This document shows, piece after piece, positions 12,421 through 25,439 of a DNA stretch of 64,000 nucleotides. Source of the DNA: Datnioides undecimradiatus (lineage: Eukaryota; Chordata; Actinopteri; Lobotiformes; Datnioididae). Position numbers and translations under genes: made by a program. The stretch covers positions 7,250,923-7,314,922 of the forward strand of contig WARS01000007.1 of the NCBI GenBank assembly GCA_008933995.1, in the 5' to 3' direction. Every line of letters starts with the position of its first letter. The first letter of the stretch is position 1. Under the pieces are notes generated by a model, which saw only the letters and a program-made list of their open reading frames with translations, was not told the origin of the DNA and searched no databases.

Positions 12421-13311
12421 TTGGCTCCTCTATTGACAACCCACGAGGGAAGGTGGTTGAATGGTTGGGGCCGATTTGAGAGACGGAAGATAGGATAATA
12501 ATAATAACAATTCATGTTTGTGTTTTTATCTGCTGCGAAGGGAACCTGCTGCTTCCCGTCTCGGCAGTTTGCTTCTAGGTGAGGTGGTTGGCAGCTATCA
12601 GCGGGGTCCCAGTGGCACATCAGTTGTCACATTGGGCTAATTTCACTCGGAAAGCATGCAGATGCAGCCGGAGAGGGAAAATGTAGATGAAAGCAGCGGT
12701 AGAAGGACGGACCACTGGGACCATCCCTGGAATTCAGTCGGGCCTGGTTAAATCGATGCAGCCATTTCCCTCAGAACACCAAAACCTGCGAGGCGCTGAA
12801 AGCATTTTTTTTTCTGAGGGGCTTTCAAGGCTTCCAATCTCTCTGTGAATCCATTCAAATACAACAATAAAAGCCAAAATATGTCCCCCATACATAACAG
12901 CCCTCCCTATGGCCTATGAGGAATAGAAATTGTTCAGTCCTTGGGGCCCACACACCAGTGTTTCTCACTGCAATCTACATTTTCCATTTAACACCGCCTC
13001 CTCCTAGGGAGTCCCTCAACAAAGTCACAGTGCAAGGTTGGCCTTGCAGTGCAAATAATGCTGTTTGAGACAGGTCCATGCTGGAGGGATGCAGTTTAAA
13101 GTGTGCTGGAGTGCACAATGGCTTCGAGTCTAAAACTAGGCTGGACTAGCCTTTCATCTCTGAGCATGAAGACTGAAATGGATGGCAGTTGTTATTGTGC
13201 TGTCAGCCTGGAATTCAGCTTTTGATTTGTGTTTGTTTTGAATTTGAATTTGAATTTGACAAGGTCAATCAGATGTTGATGCCCAGAAACATTTTTAACA
13301 TGTTTTGCGTA
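12421..13311. other. Gene-free stretch
   Basis: Contains a three-unit GAATTT tract at about 13240-13259. No gene was recognised; the 101-codon minus frame at 12315-12620 is not protein-like. Confidence 0.55.
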
Positions 13312-13506
13312 AGAGCTGCAATGATCAGTCAATGATGATGTGACTGATTTGAGAATATATATTAATCACTTTAGTTTTTCAAAAAGCATAAAAGCATTAA
13401 CAAACTTTTAGTATTTTATTCTTACGTTTTACAAACTAAATCTATGCACTGAGGAAGTAATCACCAGATTAATCAATAGTGAAAATAATCATTGGTTGCA
13501 GCCCTA
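13312..13506. mobile_element. Short MITE with GGGCTGCAA-type terminal inverted repeats
   Basis: The left end reads AGAGCTGCAATGATCAGTCA. The right end, on the other strand, reads AGGGCTGCAACCAATGATTA, followed by a TATTGATTAATCTGG block. This is the terminal signature of hAT-like MITEs common in fish, whose usual ends are TAGGGCTGCAAC plus ATTAATCGATT blocks. At about 195 bp the copy appears internally deleted. No transposase is encoded, and no clear 8-bp target duplication is visible. Confidence 0.65.
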
Positions 13507-14355
13507 ATTAGTTTTTGCCTATGACATCTCTAGCTGGTCTCCTGGGTTTAGGGCAGCTTTTGTAAACGTGAAAGAAGCAGCCAGTGGAAGCTTCATATCC
13601 TGTGCATATGTTCACCTGCTGTGCTGACATTCATACTTGTTCATATTGTAAATCTCTTTACTGGCCTTGGTTTAACCCTGTGATTATTTCTTTACACAAA
13701 CATGAAGACGTATTATGTTTATGTAGATATGTGCCATTTAAAATATGATTTCAGTACTCCTATCGGGTTGTCCAAAACCTTAAGGACAGTACAAAATATA
13801 TTAGGAGGTTGGAGGTGAAGAGGTCAGGGGTGGAGGAGTCTTTTGAACATTTTCTTTAATGGTGGAGTTTTACCTTTTGGGGGGAGAGCAAAGAAGGATA
13901 ATATATTTTTGTAAAAGGCTGTTTTGTCTTTCTGTGTTGGGATACTGCAATATATTTAGAATTGGAAATGAGAACAAAGGTGATGCACCAGAAATGTGAA
14001 ACATTTTGTGTGGACAGCATAACATGACACTGATACAAAGGAGGTTCAAGTATGTCATTACGAAAATGGTTTTATCAGTTAAAAATGTGTCTCTCCCAGT
14101 TCACTTCAGGCTGGGGGTCTGTTGTTAGATGTCATCTCGTTTGTCCCTGTCACTCTCCTGTTCCTGACTAATAAAGGCAGCACTGTCAGAGAAATGTTCT
14201 AAAAAAAGAGTGGTATGTTTTGGGGGCGTTTTGGTTGATGGACAGATGATATGAGCTTAAACATTGGTGTCCAAACCATAGTGGTTGCCACAGCTCATTC
14301 ATGTCTGGATCCTAGTGTAGCTGGCTAAACAAAACAGCCCAGTTATCCTCTAATT

Positions 14356-14692
14356 CCTCTTGGAGGGACCCCAAAGTGCTCCCAGAGCAGATAAATTGTA
14401 TAATACCATTGGCACGTTCTGAATCTGCACCGCGGTCTCCTCCCAGGTGGACATATCTGCAAAGCCTGCCCAGGAAACAATCTTAACTAGATGCCCAAAA
14501 CACCTCGACAGACTCCCTTCAACCAAGAGCAAGCAGCAGTTCTACTCGGAGCTCCTCACCCTGTCCCTGAGGGTGAGCCCAGAAACCCTGCAAAGTAAAA
14601 CTCATTACAGCTGCTTGTGTCTGCAGTCTCACTCTTTTGTTCAAGATCTTCACCTTTTGAGCTTGGCTCACTTTTTACCACAACAGTACAAC
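14356..14692 (+). repeat. Retroelement-like dispersed fish repeat
   Basis: The blocks GGAGGGACCCCAAAGTGCTC, GGTCTCCTCCCAGGTGGACA, AGATGCCCAAAACACCTC, CTACTCGGAGCTCCTCACC and AAAACTCATTACAGC follow in the order of a repeat very common in fish genomes, usually met with a GGAAACTCATTTC block. The copy is degraded and interrupted by small deletions. A 92-codon frame inside it is only a by-product. I believe the parent is a non-LTR retrotransposon but cannot name it with confidence. Confidence 0.65.
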
Positions 14693-15404
14693 AACCACAT
14701 TGTAACTAATGAGCAAGACCTCTAGATTATAACATTCCCTAGGGGCAGCAACTCATAACCACTCAATAGTAATGGATACATTTGGATTCTCAGACTCCAA
14801 ACTACTTATCACTATCCTACCTAAAATTTGAAAGCCTATTGGGTTTTTATCTCTTTAAGATAAAAGTCCCCTGCCAAGTTGACACTGATGTAACACATTT
14901 AAAACAAAATCACCAATCTTCAGATCGCTCGTTATGATTGATCTGTGCCAGCGACATAATCATTAGGAAACTATGGTAACATGTTTGCAGGTCACCACAT
15001 TGTATTTGAGTAGTTTACTTACTCAGAAACAAATATAGCCAGAATTAGTTACCAGAATTAGATTTTTCCTCATGGGTCCCATAGATGTAAACATGATGCA
15101 GGATGACCTTTGCCAAAACTGTCCAATCATTTTCCTGTCATTTTGTGTACCTCAGTGTTTGCTACTCTTGGGTTGTTTTAAAATGTTAGCATGAATACAA
15201 ACTGATTTTTCCCTTGGTCACAACTTACTACTGAGCTACAGGTGTGAATGTGACCTTATCTACTGTATATTCCTCAGGCAATTTTATGCACTTCCTCTGA
15301 TGATTATATACCACACCCTGGAGTGGTGAGGGTCAGGAGCTGCACATATGGAGTGGAAACTGTAATTAGGACCTATCAGCAGGAGGTGATATGTCAGCTA
15401 TAAG
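14693..15404. other. Gene-free stretch
   Basis: No open frame, RNA gene or known repeat was recognised. Confidence 0.55.
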
Positions 15405-15722
15405 TTAAAGAAGGGTGGAAAGGGCAGAAAATAAAGAGATCAGAGGCAAGAAGACAGTAAGGAGGAGAAACAGATATTCAATATTTGAAAGAGTGAGACA
15501 GCGGGACGGAAAAGAGGACAGTCAGGGGGCTGATGAGAGGCTGCCATCGAGCAAAAGGCAAAATGAAGAAGCAGGGTGGAAAGACGAATAGAGGCATGGG
15601 AGGAAGGAAAGAAAAAGGGGTGAAGAAAAACACATTATAGGAGAAATTACAGAGATGGAGGGACGGAGGCCAGAGCAGGAAGAGTCAAGCGGAGAGCATA
15701 ATTTGCGAGGCAGAAATGGACC
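15405..15722 (+). repeat. Purine-rich strand, about 320 bp
   Basis: The plus strand is strongly enriched in A and G, with blocks such as GGAAGGAAAGAAAAAGGGG and GGAGGGACGGAGG, and few pyrimidines over about 320 bp. Such tracts can form triple-helical DNA. The minus-strand frame here (15522-15731, Ser/Leu/Pro-rich) is a composition artefact. Confidence 0.6.
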
Positions 15723-16019
15723 GCGGACCACTGTGGTGCTTAATTCCCCTGTTTTACGTCACTGTGAGCTCTCAAAGGTCTAACACGTGTACAGCTAGTG
15801 CCCAATTTGGTTTTAGTTTGGGGTGGAAAGAACAGGTTGAGCTGGTCTGAACACAGAAAAATCAGACAAAAGTGAATTACATGACATGTTGCTTGTCAAA
15901 TTGTGTAGATGGAGACTGTAATCTAGAGACATCCAATAGCAGTTTGCACTTCCTGATTGCCCCCGCAGGCTGGAAAATGACCTTAAATTACAGCGAGCTG
16001 ACCAGCAGGCCTTGAAGTA

Positions 16020-16260
16020 ATTGGCACATGGCAATGCTTTCAACAACTCCTCTTTATTAAATCGAACGCTAATGTAACATTACATTGGCTTTTGCCATTA
16101 GGCCAGTGAAGCACCACTGCAAATTGCTATCAATGCTAATGGCTCTGTTGCTCATTGGTTTGACAAATCTATCCATAAATACAGTGCTCCATGTTGCTCT
16201 CATTACATCTCCCAGGTCTTCAGAGTTGCGGAGGATCTAATGGGTCGAAGTGAAGTGTTG
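16020..16260. promoter_or_regulatory. Candidate conserved non-coding element
   Basis: A 240-bp block with near-palindromic AATGTAACATTACATT, GGCTTTTGCCATTAGGCC and TGCTATCAATGCTAATGG. It is free of simple repeats and has homeodomain-like ATTA/TAAT cores. No protein-like frame crosses it. Function is inferred from texture only. Confidence 0.28.
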
Positions 16261-17559
16261 TTTAAGTGTTGTTACTTCCCATCAGACAGCAGCTGCATCT
16301 CTAACAATCCCCTTAATACGTCCCACTTGCCTTCTCGCCTTGTTGTTCGGTTGAGTTTCTGTAAACAAGCAGAAGTGAAGTCAAGAAGGTGAAAGTCTGC
16401 TGTCGGCTATGCTACCTGTCAGGGGAGACATTCTCTGGATGCAAGACTCGGCCTTTACAGTGATGCCTGGGAATTCTCCATATTAGAGAAGTCTCAACAA
16501 CAGAATTTATACAGGTGATGAGTTGTGTCCACATTCTCCTGCAGTGTTTTGGGGCCTAAGGCGGCCTGTTAGCTATAAAGGGCATCCTCATCAAACTGTT
16601 TGTTCAAAAGACACTGAATCGTGCTGCCATTGCACCACAATCACCCAGTGCACCACATGTTTTTCTGCAAGAGATACAGTTGAAACATTGATTTTTGCTA
16701 ACCTGCTGAACTATAAACTTATTGACCTTAAATGGTTTGTCACTGCAGTATTTAGGAGCAAACAAAACACAGAGTCATCAATCAAGGCTCAGCAAAGCTG
16801 CTGATGATTGAAAACTACATGTGAACTTAAAGTGAGACTCCACTAAAATGTGTTTTACTTATTTCACTTGAATGTTTGAGCTTCACCGTGCAGAATGATG
16901 AGCGTTCAGAGTTTGACACCGGTGGGCGGTTTTCATCTGCTGAAATGGGGGAAAGTTTAAGATGTGCACCTTTGAGCAGGACTTTGACATTAGGTTTGGA
17001 AGCCAATCGTGTTTCAATATGCAACTTTTACAAGAGCGACTGAGGATGCGTGAAACCTCCAAACACTGAGAATGGACTTTTCAGTGAAATAGGAAACATT
17101 GTGTTGAAGAAATATTGTATATTTGAAATATTTCAGTGAGGAAACATTAATGTGCATGGTCTGGTTTAGTAAAGTTGAAATTCACTGTTAGAGCAGCTGG
17201 TAAGAACACGGCCCAGGCAGCATGGTTTTGTCTAAAACCAAGCATTGTTGTAATGTTTTCTAATCTTTAATTTAACAACATTTTCATAACTTTTTGATGT
17301 TTCATCAACATGTAACTCGACCTTAATGTTAAGTTACAAAGTAAAATCATAAATACATTTGTATTGGTTTACAAGTGAGATGCAGTATTGTGGACATTTT
17401 TACTTCCTTATCCTTCTATGTCACATGATTGAACGGACTGACTAATTACAATACAAAACAAAACAAAACAATGGTCTATTTTTTTTTTTTTACTATTGTA
17501 ACTAGTCCCACATCTTTGCTGTGTTTTCTGAAACATTTTAAATATTTGTTGATTGGTGT
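16261..17559. other. Gene-free stretch
   Basis: A 93-codon frame at 16523-16804 shows no domain. An (AAAAC)4-like tract lies at about 17453-17470, followed by a T-run near 17480-17491. Nothing else was recognised. Confidence 0.55.
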
Positions 17560-17635
17560 TTGGTGAAAGGAATGTATAGATTAGGAAGCTACAATGAATT
17601 GCCCCCTGGGATCAATAAAGTTGTCTCTCTCTAAA
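17560..17635 (+). mobile_element. 3' tail of a LINE (non-LTR retrotransposon)
   Basis: The end reads ATGAATTGCCCCCTGGGATC and then AATAAAG, followed by a short CT-rich tract. This is the 3' terminus shared by many fish L2/CR1-like LINEs and their SINE partners, in which a GAATTTCCCC-like motif, GGGATCAATAAAG and a short microsatellite tail follow one another. Only the tail is preserved, as expected for 5'-truncated insertions. Confidence 0.6.
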
Positions 17636-17724
17636 GTTGAATCCAACAACCCTCCTGCCCCCCTACTTAAAAAAACCCCAAAAGAAATATCATCTTTATT
17701 TAGGTGATTGAAACAGTGTAAATG

Positions 17725-17790
17725 GCAGAGTTGGATAGTAACTGTAAAGTACTATTCTTTAAATATTGTCATTAAATGTATATTATTCCA
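17725..17790 (+). repeat. Possible further GGGAGTAAC-type repeat fragment
   Basis: CAGAGTTGGATAGTAACTGT resembles the CAGTGTTGGGTAGTAAC end of the repeat seen at 11805 and 44599. The rest is too diverged to follow. Confidence 0.3.
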
Positions 17791-17800
17791 TAGTTAATTC

Positions 17801-18939
17801 ATGTTTTTTCAAAGCTATCATATTCACCTCCCTCAGTTTTCTCCTGATCACAGAGGCAGGAAATGATGTGTCACTATCTTACTCTCGGTCCCCCCGCAGG
17901 CAAAAATTAAAGTTTCATCACATGTAATAAGTAGTGAATTCAAAAGGTAACGTCATGTAAAGTAAAACAAAGGGGAAAGGTGAAGGCTTTGTGCCGAAAC
18001 CTCTTGTCTCTCACATCCTTGAACTGTGCTTTTGCTGCATTGCCATCCCACTTGACCTTATTTTAGTCTGCCCGGGGTGCAGCAGAGACAACGGCAAAGC
18101 CAACAGGGAAGAAAACAGGTGATCAGTAGCTAAAAGTTAAAGATGTCTACTGTCACACTGGGCTCTCTGTAACTGGGCAACAACAGATCCAGGATCTGAA
18201 GTCAAAACTTCAGTCGTCGCCTGTGTCTCTTTGGGACTGAGGTATGACAGGCAATCCAAGGGCAAACCCTCTGATTGATAGGGCTCCATCTCTGCTTTGG
18301 CATATTATCAATCTTGTATCAAACCAAATTGCCCTCCTCTCAATCTCCATTGAACCATGTGTGTCTTTCACCCACTCTATCTGGACCACATGTTGACTGT
18401 CAAATTGATCTGCGCAGGCATGGCACAGAATTCGTCTGGGCTCTTTTTTGTATCTGTGGTAATGCTGACAGCATGAGCAGGAGTAGAGAAACAAGAAGCC
18501 TGCTGACCTTGGATCATCAGCCTGGTGGATATCTGCAAACAGGTTCATTATCACACTGCAAAATCACTCACAAAGTTTTAAGCAACAATTTCATTTCTTG
18601 TAAAAAAGTGACTCTTCAAGGAGATCATGGTCAAGAACATGGTCACAGATAACTTGCATAACCATCTCACTGTAGACTTTGGATGGACAAGTTCTTCAAC
18701 TTTTGACATTGACACAAGAGTCCGCAGCCATGCTAGTGACTGTGAGGTTGCACAATGGTGCTTTGGGATAAACGCTATCATTTGCTAATCAGCACTAGAC
18801 ACAAACTATCTATGAAGATAAATAAAAATTAAAATGAAAAAATTAAAAATAAAACAAACATTTATGATGAAGATGACGTTTTCTATATGAAGTGGATACA
18901 TCGTACAGGGACCAATAAGGTCTGAATATAATTTTGTCC
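17801..18939. other. Gene-free stretch
   Basis: Overlapping frames at 18210-18652 on both strands (114 and 125 codons) have no recognisable domain and no preferred codon pattern. No other feature was seen. Confidence 0.55.
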
Positions 18940-19132
18940 TAATTGTTTAAGTAGATATTGAGATATTTCACAGGATAAGTAGATACACTGACCTGCTGGT
19001 GATGCTACAGGAAAAGGCCACTGGGGTCTGTGAATGTCTGAACCAACCTTTATCTCAATTTGTCCAGTAGTTATTAAGGTATTTTAGTGTGGAACAAATG
19101 ACTAACAGGCTGAGGTTACCATTCCCAGAGCC
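18940..19132 (-). repeat. Percomorph dispersed repeat, family A, copy 2
   Basis: In minus orientation, blocks TTGAGATATTTCACAGG, GACCTGCTGGTGATGCTAC, AGTAGTTATTAAGGTATTTT and ACCATTCCCAGAGCC follow the order of family A. Two tandem sub-units are visible (18950-19020 and 19055-19132). Confidence 0.7.
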
Positions 19133-22100
19133 TTGGTTATATATTTCAGCAGAGAGAAGGACGTTTTCTTCAAAAGTCATTAAAAACCATGTCTGATCAA
19201 AGACAGCACTGGATTTGGATTTCTCTCCCACTCGCTGACTGGAACACTGGGCTCTTAGTGCAGCCACTGGTGGCTGATGATACACTGCTTGAATATCAAT
19301 GGTTGAAATGATATATACTCAGACACAGCCAATAGTTAAAGATAGATGTTTATGTTTTAAACCTACTCATTGTTTTCTATTTCTTTATTCTCACACTTCT
19401 ATTGTAAAGAAACACCAGCAAAATGAAATGCCTCATGCATCTGCAGCTGATGTGAATTTGTAATTAATTCAAATACACTGCATTAATTATGGTGTTAATT
19501 GGGATACATATCAATAAGCTACAGGGCCTCCACAAAAAGAATATACCTGTGAACCCGAGGTGTGACCACACATCTATTTTATTTTATTTACATTTTGTAT
19601 TTTCAGTTAGATTTGTGGTGAAAAAACATTCATTATGTGCATTATATGCATTAGACAATAATGAGTAGTTGTTCCTCTTAGGGAGTTTTAACCTTTGCAT
19701 TTGCATTGTTCTCTGATCGACTCAGGTTCATCCTTTACAGTATGTTTGGAGGCGCCACTAAGGACATTGAGGCTGCCTTATTGTCTCCATACACTCCCAC
19801 TATAACTCTGCATTCACATAATCTGGAGTCTAGAGTGAATTTCTCCGTTGGGTGAACTCCTCCTGCCTGCAAATCAAATCATTTTTCAGCAATGAGAAAA
19901 AAAAAATCCCTTTATTCCCCATTGAACATTGTATTTTGGAAATTATTCTTCAGATGTCAAAGTTTGTTTTGACATCTAAAGGTCATGAAACACACCTGTG
20001 TTTTTTTGTCTTTTGTTTGTTCTTTTTACATGGTTTTTAGCCACATGGAGAGACAGTGGACACTGTGGTGGTTTTAGCAGCAGTGATTTCCCCCGTGCTT
20101 TCAGACCCACAGGAAATGATAGAACTTGACAGCTGCGTCCCGCTGTTTGATTTAATCAACTCAGTGTTTCTGTGTTTTATATTGATTCATGTAGCTGACC
20201 CATAAAGGTTAATAAAAGAGGTTTGATCCAAACATTTGATACTGATGTTGGAAAAAAAACTCATCTCATGTCTGCAGTTTAACAGATTATTACTGTGCAG
20301 TGCTCTGACTTTACTGGACATTATTGCTGTCTTACTTTAAACAAGGAAATTAAATCTTACCAGTTTATCTCAACCAGAAACTGTCTACTAAAATAGAATG
20401 AAAATAAGTCATTACAACTGTGTGCTTTAATGTAGTAATCACAATTTCAAATAACATGTTTTTTCTTGCAAGAAATCTTTACTTCTCATTTATTAGATAT
20501 AAGATTTTTCAAGGTTTTTTTTTGCATAATGCAACAGCAGTCTTGTGATTTACTTGTGATTTGCTAGATAATAGCGCATAGTGCTCATAGCCAGTCCTAA
20601 GAGTTATTTTCTCCATGGGCTATAGGGGGAGCTTTACCAATACATGGGATGCTAAGACAACAGTAAATTTTCAGGACTTCAGAGTAACTTCATGTGGAAA
20701 TTGTGCTCTCAATAAAAGCAGATGTCACACAGCACATTTGATATAAATGTAGTTTTAATTGAATTTGGTCTAAGAGGATCCAACAGAATAGCTACTATAA
20801 AACTGATACAAGTGACCACAAGGGAGAGACAAAGGTGTCAAATGCTCTGAAAAGTGACCATGCAGCCATCAAGACTGATCTGGTGTGTGTAGATTGTGTT
20901 AGGGACATCTTCTCATTTCTCCTTGGCCCCTTTGTGAACAATGGACATCATACAGGCAGTGTGATCATTGTAACACTCATACTCTGCGTCTAATCCATCA
21001 TCTGGAGTTAAATGAGGAAGCTCCTCCGAAGCGGACCCTTGAGGTCCTTGCTTTCATCTACCATTATCGCAAAAGTCCAGAACATTGTGTTTCACCACGT
21101 ATCTGTCCCCTAATCATATTTGACACACCTTGTATTTCATGCTGTATTTCATAATACATGTACTTAGCATTTCAAGGAATATCTGAGATTTTCAGTACAA
21201 CAGCGCAACTATGACCTGTAAAAGTTAAAATTTCCCTGGTTGACAACCATGTTGGTTTCCATGTCTCCTCTCTGTGAAAGCCCTTGGTATGAAGTGTCAT
21301 GCAAAGGCTCCACAACTGCACTCATATACTTTCTGCTCTCTCAGACTATTTTCAAATGTCCATCACTCAGAGCATAGTGTATTGTTGAGGCACACTCTCT
21401 CTGAATAGTCCACTGATTCCACACTGTCATTGCATATTTATGCTTCACACTAGCATTGTGTGTCTTGAACAAACCTGTCGCCTTCTCCATGGTTTCCTGA
21501 ATGTTGTAATGTGGATGCATGCAAAGCAGAGAGCACCAGCCATTTGCAGCTATCCTCATACCATCTGTGATTGAAGCAGTGATCCTGCTGTCCGACTTTT
21601 GTGCCTGGACGACGCTCAGGAAGAAGGCACCTTGGTTCGTTAACACGTGAGCGGCTTAAATCAGAGGGTGGCAGTGCTAACAGTGCATCTTATGGTGCCT
21701 ACGGAGCAGCTAACAGTGGTGTTGTCTCAAGTTGTGTCTCACAGTTTTCTCTCTATGACTCATCCTTCTTATGACCCTATCCTTCTTTTGGCCCATCTGA
21801 GACTGCGCTCTTCTCTTTAAATGGACAGTCACTCACATAACGCACCTAACATACACACACATACCAGACACACTCTCATGTCATCTACTTGCGTCTTGTA
21901 TAGACCAATTTTCTTTAGTTTTGTTGTACAAAAAAACTTCTTACATACCACGATGGAAAGTGAGTGTGAGTCTTGCATGTTATACACAAAGTAGTCAAAG
22001 CCAATTTCATTCAGTTTGGTGAACACATTTAAGCATTGAAAAGTAGTTATAAAGAGCAGTGCAGGTTGCATTTTACTATTGAATGCTCAACTGAAATAAT

Positions 22101-22730
22101 ATCTGATCATTCCTCCCTGCAGCACAAAATAATGTCAATGTGTTTTTTAATGTAATGTATTGTTAATAGGTTTATAACCCAAAAAAATGTTTTGCCTTTT
22201 TGCCTCAGCTGAGTGGAGGGGTGTGTCCCTAAAGACCCAGTGACATATGCTTATATATGAATGTGTATGTTTACATGCCGTTTAATGTGCTGCAGCTGAG
22301 CAACTAATTATCTACCTGGTCTGCAAACTGATGTTGGTAGTGAGCTTTTTTTTTTTGCCCAGTGTGTCTTTGTTTGGTGGCTTGTTCAATCAGCTGAATA
22401 CATTCCATTAACCAAAAACATACAACAAAAAAATCAGGGAAGCAGATAGGTGTGCTTTAGTGGACAACAAATATGTTACCCGAGGACACACAACATGCAG
22501 ACAGGCATTTAAACAAATCTGACATTCAAAATGTTAATATTCAGCCGCCAATAGTAGTTGCACCTTGTTATTATTAAAGGCTATTGTGGAATAATGGCTT
22601 TAATACCTTAATTAAACACGACTGTGGTAAAAAAAAGAGAAAAAACCACTTGATTTTCACTCCTCTATTGAAGATAGAAATCTGAAAAAAAGCATAAATT
22701 AGGCCTTTTGCACCTGACAGTGTAAAAGAT
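19133..22730. other. Gene-free stretch, 3.6 kb
   Basis: Only short frames occur; the longest, 101 codons on the minus strand at 21341-21646, is not protein-like. T-runs lie near 20516 and 22347. No repeat family or RNA gene was recognised. Confidence 0.5.
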
Positions 22731-22747
22731 CCAATTAAATTAATTGG
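22731..22747. repeat. 17-nt palindrome
   Basis: CCAATTAA and TTAATTGG flank a single A, making a perfect inverted repeat with homeodomain-like ATTA cores and a CCAAT box on each strand. Confidence 0.8.
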
Positions 22748-25399
22748 CTGTTTGTTTCACACCTTTTCTCCCATTTTCACAAGATAGTAGGTGGCTGAGT
22801 GTCACAGACTGTTACCTCTAAACGTGCTCAGCTTCATATTTGTCTAATTGGACACTCCTGGGGACCTTTGAATACACTGCAGATGTGTTATTCTTGCTCT
22901 TCGATCTCTCTGCTGTTTTATTGGCTGATAACTAATTAGGGAAATGGGTTTCTGTGGCACATGCTGCGGGACTTGATTGTTGCCTGAGTGGCTGTTTTTT
23001 TGACGTTTTGTGACAATGTCATCTGACAAAAACATATTACACACACAAAAAAGAATTAGTTCCTTTGTTTACTTTTCAGTGGCTGCTGTCACAAGCTGAC
23101 ATTGTTTGTCTCACTCATATGTTTTATTCAGTGTCTGAGCCCCTCCTCTATTGACTTTTGTGCAGATTGGAATTCTCCTTTTGTTTTATGCTACTGTATG
23201 TTTTCACATAGAAGACAAAGGCATATTTGTTTGCAGCATTTACAACTGTAAAGAAAGGTCACAGCTTGAATAGAAACATCGCAATGGAAATCTGACAGTC
23301 TGAGTCTTTTCCAGCTCAGAGTGACAACCTTCATTGTGTTTACTTTGTGTTTTTGTAGAGCAGGAGAGAAACTTGTGTGTTCCAGTGAGAACAAACTGCG
23401 CTGTTCTGAGTTTTTCTAAGTTACCTTACTAAAAGGGACAGAAAACACAAAAGAGAACACAATTTTGTTTGTAGAGGAAGGGGTGCACCTTGGGGGTTAT
23501 TGCAAAAAAAGCAGCAAAGTTTTTCAGAGCTCAAACTTTTAACTGTTTAAGCAGCAAAAATTGATAGATGTCAAGAACAAACTGTGACCCCAAAATAATA
23601 ATAAAAAAAGATATTCATGTACACAGCAGACAAGCGTAACAATGCAAACACCTGCTTCTTCTGATTACTTTTACTACAAAAAAGTCTTTCATCTTTTTTC
23701 TTTTTTTACTCATACTGTACTAATGTTACCACTAACCCTGCATGTTCAATCATACTCGCCTAGATTTTTTCTTGCACTTGCAATGACTCTGGATGCAACA
23801 GCTTCTGTCACGGTGATTTGTCTTGTTCATGGCGCACGCCTCAATCAATGATTTTCATTTTTGTTCCAGCACAACGTTGCAGAGGGCACAAAACAGTTAA
23901 CACCAGCTTTCATGAAGAACATCAGGGAATTGGTGTGCAGGGTTTATAGCAGTCATTTTTGTGGGTAACTGCGAGACAAGGATTGGTTGAATTTGCATTA
24001 ACTGTTGCAGTTGGGACACGCGGCCATCATTTTTATTGGAATCTACTACAGCTACTCTGACTTACAGCAGTCAAGAATTTCAAGGAATTCTTGGTGAAAA
24101 TCAGCATTTAAAATTGCCGGAGCATGTGGTTTATACAGTGAGCAACAACCAATATACAGCAGGTGATATTTAGAGCCAGTCATTGCTGAAAGATTTCCAG
24201 CCTGAGACGCAAGTTGCAGCCAGTTATTGTGTAGACTCACGCGCTCAGATCAGCTGACTGAAGGAGAACATTACATCCACTTTCTTTGCTTTAAAGACGT
24301 AAAAATAACCTCAACGTGCTTTGAACACAACTGATTTCAATGTACTGGAATCCTGCTTGTTTTACACAGACACACCTGCAGCTCATTGGTGTTAATTAAG
24401 ATCAAGACTCATTAAACTGCACAGGCTTTTCAGACTTCCATCCTGTGATGATCTTAGGGTCAATATTTGGGATGAGTGGATCTTAATCTTGGTCTAAAAT
24501 TATCAGAATTCACATGCTCTGATTATTAATTACCGCTCAGCAAAAATTACTCATGACTTGAGTTTGACTTCACAGAGAAGCTCTCACTTCACTGACAGAT
24601 GCATTAGCGTGTGTTTGTGTTGCAGGAAACCAATGAATTGCTACATCGATGTCCAAAGTATCAATACTAAGCCTTCTTTTTCAGCGCTGGTATTAGCATT
24701 ATACAATTAATACTAAAAAAGAAATTATTTTGACCATTGTCTTACTTGTGAGAGTTGCACCCATTGCACCCCTGTAGAGCCACCCCTGCAAGCTGCTATG
24801 TTTAATGGGTTAAGAAAGAACCTTTCAGAAAATAGATTAGTTGGAAATCTCTCATATGGACCTCAGGGGAGCATATCAGCTTAATCATGAAATACCAGCA
24901 AGGTGGAAAAGTCATGTATGCACCCGTTTCCAAAACCAGGAACACTTGTAACCACAAACCCATCGCCAAGATTTCCCAGCCCAACCACTGAGAACATGAT
25001 GGTGATGAAGGGGAGTGACGGAGGTGGTAGGAGGGTTGACCTCATATGCAGACGCCTGTTGTCCCTGTCCAGAAACACCTCATGAACCGGGTTCCACATC
25101 CTGCTAGTGTTGGCCGGTCCCGCTGTCCACTGGGTCCTCTCCGAACCCGCAGAGTCTGCTCCATTTCCGTCAGACAAAGACTAATGACGAGGAGCTGCTG
25201 TATTCCTCATGACCATGTGTTAGAGTCAGAGAGCAAGAGAGGCTCGGAAATTACTTAAGTCTCTTATTACTCACATAAAAGCAGGAGCTAGAGCTACAAT
25301 TACCTACATGCACCTCAGGATATGTGGAACTAGATAAGACAGCCGTGGTGTTGTAATTCCTCCTGACTACTTGCTTTGGGTGCAGATATGTATTCGAAC
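22748..25399. other. Gene-free stretch with one odd minus-strand frame at 24881-25177
   Basis: Mostly plain AT-rich DNA. The frame at 24881-25177 (minus) is discussed as a finding because it contains a membrane-segment-like stretch. I do not annotate it as a gene. Confidence 0.5.
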
Positions 25400-25439
25400 G
25401 GGTTAATGACATGTGATGCTTACAGAAGAAATGAGAGCA

